A stretch of DNA of 64,000 nt, taken from contig CM049316.1 in NCBI GenBank assembly GCA_026874595.1, positions 16,891,839-16,955,838 of the forward strand, written 5' to 3'. Of the stretch, positions 38,610 through 51,659 are shown in pieces. Within the stretch, counting starts at the first letter, position 1. Every line of letters starts with the position of its first letter. Below the pieces are notes generated by a model. The model saw only the letters and a list, made by a program, of their open reading frames with translations. It was not told the DNA's origin and searched no databases. Origin of the DNA: Sipunculus nudus (lineage: Eukaryota > Annelida > Sipuncula > Golfingiida > Sipunculidae). The translations under genes and the position numbers were made by a program.

Positions 38610-38870
38610 TTGTTCATGAAATTGGAGTCTGATAAAAGCGGAAAAGGGCTCTGTTGTGTTATTAGCGGACCGTCGCTTGTCTATGGCCGCGTTGACTTGC
38701 AACCAATACATCTAATGAGGTTACCTGTCCCCCTGACACCCGCCTGAGCCGCCACTAAACACTGGCAGGGTTTATAGCTAAAACCAGATTAGCGTTGTCG
38801 TGAAATCAGATTTAGCGCGAAAATGGCCCACAATGGGTTTATTGAAAAAATACCGTTGTTTTGTAGTGGA
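38610..38870. other. Candidate cis-regulatory block
   Basis: Short GC-balanced island with GTTACCTGTCCCCCTGACAC at about 38720; ends at a TA array. Confidence 0.3.
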
Positions 38871-38872
38871 GG

Positions 38873-38873
<1 letters not shown>

Positions 38874-38931
<58 letters not shown>

Positions 38932-38939
38932 ATATATAT
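38874..38939. repeat. (TA)n microsatellite
   Basis: 66 bp with one TTTA interruption. Confidence 0.95.
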
Positions 38940-39554
38940 GTCTCTATTTAAGAATTAATTATATAATTTTCAACTTAATAGAATTCGTTTTAAAACACGA
39001 TTACGCGTGAAATTACATATTTTATACCTTTCATGGAGAATAAAATTACTTGTTTTAAAGGTGTACATGCGCTTAGCGATTACAGAGGAGATACACACAC
39101 ATGTACATATATAATATTAATATATGTTAATAATTTTATATTATTAATGCTCCCTTGCACGGTAGAGCACTTTCACTGTGATGTATTGAACCTTAATGTA
39201 TTATATTGATTATATGTATATATATCCATAAACAAAGACATAAAAAAATCTGATTAATTTTCTTGTATATACTTTTTTTCAATCCCATGCAGATCCTAGT
39301 AATATATAGTTATGAATTTGACATGTTTAGTACATAGTTACATTGATAAAATTAGCTTAAATTAATAGTCCTATTATATACATAGACTAGTTCCCTGCTT
39401 ATTAAACAGAACCACCAATTTAAAATATGTCCTTTAATGAAACGATGAAAGAGAGAAGAGAGTGGCGGGACAAGTACTTATTTCATGACAAATATCTACC
39501 CAGGGGGTTAAATCCAGCCAGTATTTGGTTATTACATGCATGTAATACCGTGTA

Positions 39555-40190
39555 TTACATCAGGAGGGAGCCGCAAGCATCTGACTTCTCTCAGTAGTCT
39601 GAGGTAGACGCTGGACGGACAACAAAGCTCCCGAGGCGACGATCTCGGGAACTGGCGTCTCATCGCTCACCCACAGATGGGGCTTTCTAGCATGGCTACC
39701 CCGCTGTGACAATTGAGTGTCTAAATTACCAAATAATTGCATCTTATTCACTTAATCAATTGGATCAGCGACTTATGTTTTGGCCGTAGCGCAATAAATC
39801 CTTCCGCGTCAGTGAACCGCCCGTTCTGGCCGGATTACAGCGCCTGCGTAGAGGGAAATCATTGCGATCCCCTCGGATGAACGTGTACATCTGCTGTCTC
39901 GAGTAGACGGATGGCTGTATTAGCCCCCCAACTTAATGTTGTTAAGGGCGCGCTATCCCCAAAACACCAGAGCAGTGGGCCAATTACACAAGGCCTGTTT
40001 CCGGTCAATTATTGCGGATATAATTACCCCGCGGTGATTACTATGTGTTTGTGTATATTAAATTATCGGCGTCAGTGTTTTTATTGCTTACGGCTTATCT
40101 TACTGCGATGTAACAAGTTCAAGGATTTGATTCAATCTTATATCTTCCCTCGTAAACGATTAGCTCTAAGTTTTAGTAGTCCGTAAAACA
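39555..40190. other. Candidate cis-regulatory block
   Basis: About 630 bp of CpG-containing sequence roughly 2.5 kb below the Tbx20 stop codon. A 91-codon plus-strand ORF (39911-40186) is unrecognised. Confidence 0.3.
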
Positions 40191-42159
40191 CGCTAACGTG
40201 TGCTTTTTTTTGCCAGCCATATAAGGAAGACTTTTTCATTATTCTCTTAATGATATAAGTTACAATGTAGAAACAAAAAAAAAAACATTTATTTGTAGAT
40301 AAACACTGATTAATATAATGTTAAAAAAAATTGGAGTTAATTATAATTCTTATAGCTTAATGTAATCGTTGAATATAAAGTCTTTTTCTTATTTAAGGGA
40401 TCATTGCAACACATAAATATATTGATAATTATATTTTTAAATAAATAAATAGAATTTAAAATTTAAAATAATGCAATAAAAGTTGAATTAGATTTTATCA
40501 TTTAGATTTGCCTTTTATTGTCTGTCAACAACCCTATCCCTTTGAATTTAAGCGAAAAGGGCCCGTAAAAAAGTTATGACATATAACCATTGCAAGGTAA
40601 GTATATCCTAGTTTTAACAAAGCTTGATATAAAGGATCCCCCATGTGTCGATGCCGGCGACCCGGTATGAGTTTAAATAATAGCGTTATTGATTTCGCGC
40701 GCCTCTTTCTGCCCGGCTGCCCGCCAAGGCTTGGAGAGATTGTCACGTTTGAGGGCACATAACACCTTTCAAGTACGTAAGGCGCTACCACAAATATATA
40801 ACCAGTGTATACTTGCAATGGTGTGGAAAATAGGATTGTCTTGACATATAAATCAGCCGAGAATTTTACCAACATATTTTTTTGCTTAACTATAGTCATC
40901 TTTTGGGATGAAAATCTCATTGAGAGACAAGCATATGTGTATGTTTGTGATATTTAAGATATAATTTACTTAATAATGTTTAAAAACGATTCTGTCAGAT
41001 GCTATATATTATTATGGTCCTGCCAATTAAGACATTTGTCTATAATTTCACAAAAACGTTTAAATGTAATCATAAATCATGTTATGTGAAAAAACATATA
41101 GCACCCATTCTATATACATACAGTATATATATTCCAGTATCCCATTTGCTCTCACATCTGCATGTGCTCTCACACATGTTCTCTCAAAGAAATACACACT
41201 TACACACACAAATAACCCCATTAAGATGAATCAAAATCAAATGCAAGTACATGTTATAAAGACATTTTACTACACTTGTCTATATACATATAATATATAA
41301 GATATATACAACTTAGTGATCATACAGCGAGCACCTTCAATATAACAATGCATGTCTGATATATATTACACAATATCATTCTGTATTCATAAGCTGTATC
41401 GTCCAATTATAATAACTTAATATTCCCAGGTTAAGGATTGTGTTATTTGTGTATATTGCAAGAATATGCATGTATGTGTATGTGTATTATGTTCATGTTA
41501 TAAATTGCAACCTCATTTGCCAGACACTTTATATATATAGGACCTATATAGCACATCTATAGACAGGACATGTTCCTGACTTGTATTACATGTCACCTTT
41601 AGATATTATTCTAGACTCTTTTACTTATGGAGATCAAGATCTTTAAAATTTGCTGGTAGACAATCTGAGCTGAAAGATGATATATGTCTCTGCTTGTCTT
41701 TATATATTTTCTATACTTGTGTTACTTATGGCTGAGGTTGCTTGAATACTACAAAGATTTTTTCGTATATTCACGAATTACGCAAAATAACAAACTTACT
41801 GTATAATAACAAATATAAGTGAAAGTATAGTTTTGACAGTTTTCTGAAGATATTTCACAATATCGGAATTTAATATTAATAATTCTTAAAAATGCATAAA
41901 TCGCATGTCGTATTATTTGAAGACTAGAATCAATTTCATCCATTGGTGAAAAAGTGTCGTGTCGTCTAAAACCCCAAAATCAAGCAGATTGACTGCCAAT
42001 ATGATTATAACATTGTTAATTATACATACCTCAGACATATTCTGTGTACCATTTAGAACTTCAAAAGCAGTTCTGGTCAATGCACATTCCATGTGTGTTA
42101 ATATTAGCTCAGGGTGGCTCTGGTGATTTAAATAGATTATTCACATACTATCACAGCAA

Positions 42160-42717
42160 AAAGTTTATCTTTGGTTCATGGAGTCCAGCCCTGTAATTAT
42201 GGCACACATGCAGCACTTCCTGGGACCTTGACCTTGCAAGCATCTCGACCAGTCACTGGACACGCAAAGTCATACTCCAACCCACGTGACCCTCCTGAAA
42301 AATAGGCGCCATATTTCATCCTTTTGAACAGTCCTCTAGTGTGACCGTTGCCACGGGAGACCCGTCATTTATCAACCAATGAGAGTTTGCATGATTTTCT
42401 CTGCGTGGACGGAACTACGAAGCATTGTAAGCAGTGTTCTTAATGCCAATTATAAAGAGGCTGTCAGTTTGCGCGTGTTCTCATGTGATCTTTTTTTTCC
42501 GCATTGGTGCAGGTTTATGTCCTTTCTCGGACCTGTATTTGGGCTGACGTCCTACTGTAGACTGGGCAATCTTATCATCGCCATGTATTCACATTAGCAA
42601 TGACAACGCAGGATCAACGCGTGCGGTGCCAAATGGTCCAGGAGTGTTTGGGTTCCTCGTGTGTCCAGGCTAGGAAGATTTATATATATATATATATGCA
42701 CATCCGGGAGTTATAAA
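42160..42717 (-). other. Likely Tbx20 3' UTR and flank
   Basis: Directly follows the stop codon on the sense strand and stays GC-balanced for 550 bp. Contains a short TA run at 42681-42697. No AATAAA was found on the sense strand here. Confidence 0.35.
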
Positions 42718-43031
42718 TTAGGAGTCTGTGTTTTTCTGTAGACTTGACAAGAGATACGGATGGTAGCGATAACTGTAGAGACTCGGCGTGTATATTGATG
42801 ACCAGTTTCGACTGGCCTGAGTGTTCGTCGTTTGGTTATTGGGTACGGATTGACCTGTGAACGGGTACATGGATGCGGCTGCGGTACGGGCTGCCGTGTT
42901 ATACGTGGAGGTAAACATGGTGCAGTAGGGAGGGTACATGGACCGTCTGAGGGCTTGTAAGCCGTAAAGCGAGTGTAGTTCCGGTGCCACTGCTGTAGGC
43001 CGCCATATTGGATTGCCACTTGCGTCTGTAC
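42718..43031 (-). CDS. Tbx20: Tbx20 coding exon 7 (C-terminus)
   Basis: Acceptor TTTCCAG|GT completes Gly337; 103 further residues (338-440), then TAA at 42720-42718. The region is rich in Tyr, Ser, Thr and Pro and weakly conserved, as expected for the transactivation/repression tail. YSYRYHPYL (422-430) resembles the RYHHY motif near the end of vertebrate Tbx20 and supports this frame over the alternative open frame, which stays open to 42711. The tail is shorter than in vertebrates by roughly the same amount as the linker differs. Confidence 0.88.
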
Positions 43032-46000
43032 CTGGAAAGAAAACGTTGTATTATTAAACACTTGTATACCTTTTAATGAGAGGAACACAAAACAAACATG
43101 CAAATTAAATGAATGGATCGAATGCTTGACAAATTATCTAAAATTTCTTCGGAATAGTAAATTATATATTTGGAACATTATTATTGACTTTCTTCTTTGG
43201 ATTATATACTGTCATTCCAAATCTTAGGAGGCCATGTTCTTTAGACGTCATAAATGAAGATTTTTTTCAAGCTCTTTTTCTTTCTTGGCCAACATTTCGT
43301 AATATTTTTCTTAACACAATAAACATTTACCATAATTCATTTTCTCAATACATTTATGTTCAATATACATTTCAGCAGAATATACCAATGAAACATATGT
43401 AATAAATGGTAATGTAACGGCCAAAGTATAAGATAAGCATGCCCTGCATTTGCAATTCTCTGGATCGGAGAATGAAATATATAAGTTGTCTTGTGGTTAG
43501 ACTTTATGTATCAAGGCCAAAAGCAGGAAGTGGTCAATATTTCACTAAACCTGGTGAAATTAACGCTAACAGTATATAAACAACTTCATTTTTTAGCTTC
43601 CGGTCGGGAAGAAAGAGGGGTGGAACCATATCTAGATCGATAGCCCGTAAACCCTTTAAAACTCACTTTTTGTGCAAAAGAAGCAGTTACCATCCCGGAG
43701 AGGGAGACAAAAACAAGTCAAGAAGATGAAGATAAGGCAGAGTGCTAATACACACTCATCATCCCGTGCGCATATGCTGCTATATTTAATATATATTCAA
43801 GGATATAGGTCTGTAAACTGTTTACGGGGTTCCACGAAAGACGATAAACCGCTAATGTAAAAGCCCTTTATCTGCAGTGCTACGAGGCGTATAGCGCTAG
43901 GCACAGGCACTTAGATATATACAGCTCCCTCAAAAAGCAGGAAAAAAAACCAGAACCACACAAAAGAGGTGGAGGGAAGAAGGAGGTCGCGGTGTGGTTA
44001 AGCACCAGGGGCGATGAAACTACAGACAGAGGCGGCCAAGACGCGGGGATCCTCAGCGGAGATACCAAACTCAGGACTATTAAGATTAAACTGCGGCAGT
44101 TATGACGTGAAACGATAACGCCAGCACTCAATGGATGTGACTCGGCGTCTCAGCGTCTCCAGTTCCTCAAGTGTACAAATGCAATATCACTGTGTTTGTA
44201 AACTACTGCACGGCTTGCTGGTCAAGTTTAACACGAACCTTATGCAAGGGAAGCGTGGTTTCATTTTCACTTTTGCTATTCGATCATGTTGAGAGACCTT
44301 TACTTATATGTATGTATATATCTAACTGCGATTATAATATATGTAAATAAATACTAATGTATGTGCCTTGATTTATTACATGCAAGTCCAGTTATTTATA
44401 TATACATGGGTATCATGTTTGCGATACTTATATGAGGTAATAATATTAAATGATGCATATACAAATTTATCCGCCAAGTATTTTCCTGTATATACATTAT
44501 GTTATTGTGAATGAGTTTGGTCTGAATTTAGATTAAACATCAAACATGTATACGTTTATACACCGCCTTTCTCTAAGTATAAACAGGGTTTATACAATGG
44601 ATAGGTTTAGAGACTTTGGAAATTTTAAAATTAAGTGGTTTATGTCAATTCCTATATCAATTCTAGTAAAACTTCTTTCCTTGGATATATTGGTACAGAA
44701 AATTCTTCTCACGAGCTATATATAGCTTGCTTTTTATAAATTAATAATGCCGCAGCTTTACTTAAAATATATATCATTACACATCCCCTTAACAATCAGG
44801 GATAGTTCTAACTGACACAATTTGCATTTGGAGAAGGCATTATATCATTTATTATAATAGAAGGATACTATATTGAAATTTCTGACATGAAAAAAGTGGT
44901 ATGTTTAAAATTGAATGGATATCACGTGGTCTTGCATGAGAGACAGAGGGAGTGAGAGAGAGAGAACGAAATTCTTTTGGCTGATATCCATGTGAACTGT
45001 GCTGAAACTATAGAGGTTTGGCCTGGCTATATCGAGAAGTGAAAGTTAATAGTGATTATTGGTACAGTGATCGATTATTGATGAATGTTGCAATTTATGT
45101 GAGAGGATCATCCGTCAAACAAAATTAAATAATTGCCACTCGAAGCAAAGCAGTCTTAATTACTCAAGTGACGTTTCAAAAACAGAAAATTTCAGTTTTT
45201 CATGTTTCTTTTTTTTTCCTTAAAATGACTTAAGATAGTCCCTTTTAAAAAATGATATACATTATAGTTATACGATTTCACACATCGATAATCGCACTGG
45301 CGCAAATTCCCCGATCGGTATAGCCATGCTGATAGAAAATAATGAATGGTGGTTACCTGTTTGGAACTGTGTCTTGAGAGATTCGTCGAAGTCGGACTCT
45401 CCGTACGTCCTGATCGGCGACCTGGCGTACGTGTGTTGTTGAATCAGGTTCTCCATACTCTCCCTGTCAAACCGGGAACGAACAACAACAAAAGAACATA
45501 TAGAACGCATCACAGGAAGTTGGCCTGAACCTGTATATCCCACCAGGATCCTTATTGAAATTACCTGTTTTCTACACAGTGTCACAATTTACCTACACCC
45601 TACAACGCTTTACAGAGCTTAATATTCAAGTTAAATGTTCTAAATTAGGAATATGCGATAACATTAAAAAATATATTAATTTTATGACATTTGATGTAGA
45701 CTGTTCTAATGTCATGTTCTTTTACAATTCATATAGGGTGTAATAACAGAGAACAAGTGATGTTTAGAAGAGAAAAACAACTTAAGTTATTTGTGTTCAG
45801 ATTAACTTCATTATAAATACTTTATAAAATGAACCAAATTGTTTAATTACCTTTCAAAGTCCGATAATCTTGATGAATCCCTGAAACCTTTTGCGAATGG
45901 ATTACTGTCAATTTTAAGTTTTGTTATCTGGAAAATAAAAAGGGAAATATGAGATGATGAATTATTAAAATGCTGGTATATATATGCATATATATATATA

Positions 46001-46114
46001 ATTATATATATATCAGATGGTTAAAAAGTAATTAATCCAACAAATGGAGTTTAGTATAACGTATAGGTTTTCTCAATCAATATAAATCAATATCAATAAT
46101 GTCAGCACACAAAC

Positions 46115-46162
<48 letters not shown>

Positions 46163-46205
46163 TTATGTATGTTTATATATATGTATATATAGTGAAAATG
46201 AATGA

Positions 46206-46248
<43 letters not shown>

Positions 46249-47681
46249 CATGAGCAATTTCTCTGATCCACATGATGGAATATGGACGTTGCAGAACAAG
46301 ATAACGAACACATATATATGCGGTGTGTTATTTTCTTAACACATATATAATTTTACTAATAAATTATACATTATACTTTTTCATATATAGTTATATACAC
46401 TTACCAGTTGGTTTTGGTAAGCTGTAACTGCGATAAACACTGTTTCTGGGAAGATGAAAGTCCTGAACTCCTCAGCGTCCAGGTTCTGTATAGATGACTG
46501 AGCGTTATGACGCTTCTTGACGATATGAATACGAGGCTGGTACTTGTGCATCGAGTTCAGAATAATCTACACCACAAAATACAAAATCAGGTCTTAATTA
46601 CAGAGTTACATTTCAAATGGTGATTTCTCTGAGGGATATTGAAGGATTGAATCGGGGGATATTTCATTTTGGACATACACACGTGATCAGTTAAATGTAT
46701 ACTTAATACATAATAAATACTTAAAATATACTTTATATACTGAATTATTAAACTATTAAAGGAGAATAGTGTAACAATATATATCCCTTATTTAGTATCT
46801 CAAAAGCAACATATTAATGAACAATTAATATAAATTTATCATATATGTTTAAACAAATTTTTATAGTAAACGCAACTTATATAAAATCATTAAGGAACCA
46901 TCATGACCTTTTAAAAGTGTAATCCAAAATATAGGACCAAATATTATTTTTTTATTTTAAGTAATGAACCATATTTGTTTACCTTTTTGCGGGATAGAAC
47001 ACGAATTACATTTAGGAAATTTAGTCAATTTTAATAAATATAAGCATAAGTAAACATCCTAAAAAATTTTATACAAATAAAATAAAGTATTGAAAATATT
47101 AAAGCATATCAAAGGTATATGACATAACAATACTATTTAGATACTCACATGTCCGTTCTTATCCAGCATATTGTTCGTCAGTTTGACTTTTTCAAACGAT
47201 ACTGTTTGCTTGGCCAGCTGTTCCCCAGTAAAGGGAGAGTCTGGGTGCATGTAGAGCCTAGTGGGCAGTGGGGGGTCAGCCTTGCCGGCCACTAGCCACG
47301 ATGACCGGTGGTAAGCGTAACGGTAACGTTTGTTGTCCACAGGGATGATGTCCATCAAGACGGCGTACTTGGTGTCGGGGTCAAGGCCGGAAAAACTGAT
47401 CCTCAAGGTCGGGAACATTCTCCTGTAAAAAAAGGAAATTTGAACATATGTACAAATAGTAAATAATTGTGAGCATATACGAGCAGCTTTTCATTAACAA
47501 AAGGGATACATCCTCTTTAACTTGTCTTTCTCAAATGCAACACATGCACTATATTAACACACATTTAATCCGAAACAAAAGATAGTGTGGTCGAATATCA
47601 TTTTTGGGCCTAAAGCTTGCATTTGTATTTGCGTCTGTATGATTTTTGTTGCCTGAAATCAACTTAAACAACATCAACAAC

Positions 47682-47745
<64 letters not shown>

Positions 47746-48874
47746 TAATAATAATAATAATAAATAATAATAATAATTATAATATAAGAAGAAGAAGATT
47801 AAGAATGAGAAGAAGGAAAAAGTACAAAGTAGTATTGAATAATGAAGTAGAATCTTAAAGATGTAGAAAAATAAGAAACCAAAGAAAAATGTAACAGCTC
47901 ATAAGTCAAAACTAATAATCTAAACTCCTTATGTTTAACCATGGAGCACTTCATGGTGCAGTTCAACAGTCACCATATATTTGTGTTAATTCCTTTCACA
48001 ATTTTAGCCGAAATTTATATTATATATTATAGTATATCAACTCTAATGCTTATTCATTCCTAACAGCAACTAATATTTTATTTTCACGAACACAGAAAAT
48101 AACACAGGAAAGAAAATAATATTGATTATGTTTTTACGGGAAGTTTCAGTTAAACGTTTCTTCATAGGAGACAATATTATCGAACCTTATCCTGGCTTTA
48201 AATAAAAAAATCCTTAAAAATTGTGTATTTTGGTCTTTGGTTTATTTATGTTATACAGAAGCAAGATAGCTTTATCGTTCAGCCATAAATTTCTACGAAA
48301 TTCAACTTTTAAAACTAAATATAACAGAACAATAAATGGTATAAATATCTGATATATTGCAGAGACATCTGTTACAGGTGTTCAACGCATTTATTTAAAT
48401 GAAAATGCCACGCGAAAATGACAAAATGATGGACTCCCTGCAGGGAAAGAAGGCCTTGGGTGCCTGAGAACACAGCCGGTACATAATTACGGGTTCCGTA
48501 ACGTGACATTTGTTAAAGTCATTGAGTACACGGCGAGAGCACAAAGAAGACCCCATCAAGTCACCCGAGCGAGACCACCCACTTAATATGCAAATTGTAT
48601 TCAGTGACCAAAGGTTCGGGAGGCGGGGCTTAAGGACATTGGTATAGGTGTATATATGGCTTTCAGTTTGCAATGTTTGTGTCATTTCTCTTTTTATTTT
48701 AAGCAAAAACACACTTTCATTTTCAATCATTTATATATTTATTATTATACAGTACATTATATATATAGCCAGTATGTATATATTTTATACAATACGTAAT
48801 ATATATAGACATTACATATATAATTTTGAATTACAACAAATATAGATATTATACATATATTATTATGTATTTCA

Positions 48875-48931
<57 letters not shown>

Positions 48932-51603
48932 TTTAACGATTCATCCTTTTAAGTGTGTACTTTGACATTTCCTTAACAGTTTATTAAAAAATCTCTTTAT
49001 TCCTAACAATTCAATAAATGTAAAATATTCTAGAAATCTTAAATCATTATATGAATTTCAAGTATTATAAACCTAAATATTTGAAAAAGAAACACTGCTT
49101 GAGCGTTTGCATGCAATAAAATTATATCTTAATGGCAACATCAACTACATAAATCATCACACTAATGCGAAATAAAAGTATCTAACTTTGGTTCAAATGA
49201 AAACGTTTTGCTTTTTAATTTATGATTTACTGTCATACTGCTGTCAATAACGTTGCATTTGCATATGAGCATGAAAATATTTGATTTATCAAATGTACAT
49301 GTATATGCAGTTCTAAAAGTCCATTAAATTTTGAATCATTTATAAAAGAGTTACTTATACTCCATCACGGTTATCACTTTGGTTAGTTATACTTTTAAAT
49401 ATTCATGAACCAAGTATATCAATGAAGTTTAAAAAATACCGGGTAACCGATATGGTTAAATGAAAATGGCTCGCATGTACAATGCAAATATTTCCCACAA
49501 AATCCACTTAATTGATGTCCGGAGAATGCATATAAAGAAACAGATGTGCGTTTACTTATTTCTTAGAATTTGCTTATGTAAATATATTTATGCGTGATTG
49601 TATATACAGATGCCAGTTGTATATTAAATGAACTTAGAAATTGGCAAAATACGAGCATCTTATGACGAGGAAAGAGAGATTATCTTCCGAAAAAAAACAT
49701 TAATTAAAACATACATAACTTAAACAAATAAACGGTCATCAAATCAAATGTGCATCATACGTTTCTAAGGCGACGGAATATAAATTTAGACGCAGAATCA
49801 TCAATTCGCCTGATTCATCGCACCGTTAACTTGAACAGAAAGCAGAACCTATTGTGTGTTAAATAGAGACGTTACTTATCATAAATATGTACATATATGG
49901 CAGGATCAGTCGGTCTGTTCGGGGTCATGAAAAGCGAAAGTGTGAATCAGCTGGGTGTCAGCGTGAAATTGAGACCGGGTATTCCCTGCCATGGTCGGCC
50001 ACTCGCGCTCACCAATCTTTCCCTGTTCACGAAATCCACTGGGACAGGTTTCAAACGCGCGGGGCCTCCCCGTCCGCCGGAGCCGCCGGCGATGAACAAA
50101 GTCGGCTCTTTGATGTTACTCGCACTCTTCTGTAGTCGCCTTGTTAATTAGTATTCACAGGTGTGCGGTGCCCTGCCCTCTTCCTCAATATATAACACTC
50201 ATTTGTACCGGTGAAGTTCATCTCCTCACGTTACTCCCACTCGCAAGTGATGATATTATTCAATTTGCAGTTCGTTATCGCGGGAATGGAACTTGTGATG
50301 TTAGGGGGAGTGGATGTAAACAAAGTCTCCTATCTGTAAAATGAACTTGAAGGTGTGCATGACACCTCGCCTTGTCTGTATTTATCACTGTTTATACAGT
50401 TTAATAAATAGATTCTTTACAACTAGGATGGAGTGATGAATTAAAGATGCATCTATGTCGGAGGGTGCTTTTTGTGTGATGTACCGCCGACATTTGAAAG
50501 AGCATTTAATGACGAGCCCGAAGGGATCTGAGTGTATTAATTACCCGGAAAGTATATTTAATTATTGATCCCGCATGATTCCTTCCGGGTACGGATGATG
50601 CGTGCATGACGTCACAGGGCGTGACTGTAATCGAAATGTTTCCTCCAAGTTTCCGGCTCTAGATGTATCATTTAAACCGTAACGAACAGGACAAAGACAC
50701 TTAAAACTGTTAAAATTGCACCGATGAAGAAAACGAAATTGAGAAATAAAAGATTTATCTGCTTATGGTTCACATATATATTATTTACTTTTAGAGGTTA
50801 TTGATAATGCAGATATAATTTCATCAAAGAGGATTTTAACAAAAGTGGTTTATTTTCATGCATGGTCTTTTTTTATACGCAGACAGAATCTTTACTTACA
50901 TGACACATTCCCTTTAAGGAGCGAAGAGATGACTTTAGGATACAGGAGGCGGAACAACCTTACTGGATGAACAAGTGTGCCATTTGAGTCAGTGGACTTT
51001 ATATATAACTCTCGAATGCAAAACAGGGAAGATAATGGGGGAAGTCGCAAAATCTGGCATTATTTTCAGTATTAAGCGTGATTTCCCCCCATTTTTTTCA
51101 TATTTTTTGTCAATAAAAGGAGCGGGGTTGTGCCCCGTAATGCTTCCCCTGTCTATGCTGTAAACGTTTGATAAATTGTATTTACCTTCCTGATTTCGTG
51201 ATGATCATTTCAGTTCCGAGTTCATGGAATTTGTCCCACAAATCTTTCGTTTCAAGACGACATTCAATTCCCGCCAGTTCTTTGCTGCCTTCCAAAACGA
51301 GGCCGACCTGGCCGTCTTGTCCGTCACAGCTGTCTTTCGCTGATTTGAATGCGCTGCTGCTCGCCGCCATGTTGCCTTCATTGTACCGGCAGGTGGCGCT
51401 CTCTACCAGTTTCTCTGGAATAATATGAATTTTCTGTCTGACATGCTGGCAAATAAATTCGTTTGTGCGGACTATCCTTTGCTCTGATTTCTTTTCCAAA
51501 TGTACAGACAACTCAACTACACAAAGAGTCAAGGGTTACGAATTTTATTAACCGTTAACTTGGTGAAACAAACTAACGGGCTGTGTAATCAGTACTTATC
51601 AGA

Positions 51604-51659
<56 letters not shown>

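Noticed and set aside
42711-43103. Alternative 130-codon frame across Tbx20 exon 7
   Set aside because: The splice phase from exon 6 leads into the other frame, which also contains the RYHPY motif; this one does not.
49887-50151. Two overlapping 82-84-codon plus ORFs in Tbx20 intron 2
   Set aside because: They use the same GC-rich DNA in different frames, have no family resemblance and no start or splice support; an intronic regulatory block is simpler.
51415-51532. Upstream extension of the exon 2 reading frame to a start at 51532
   Set aside because: The acceptor at 51415-51416 and phase-matched joining to exon 1, with homology across the junction, show this part is intron.
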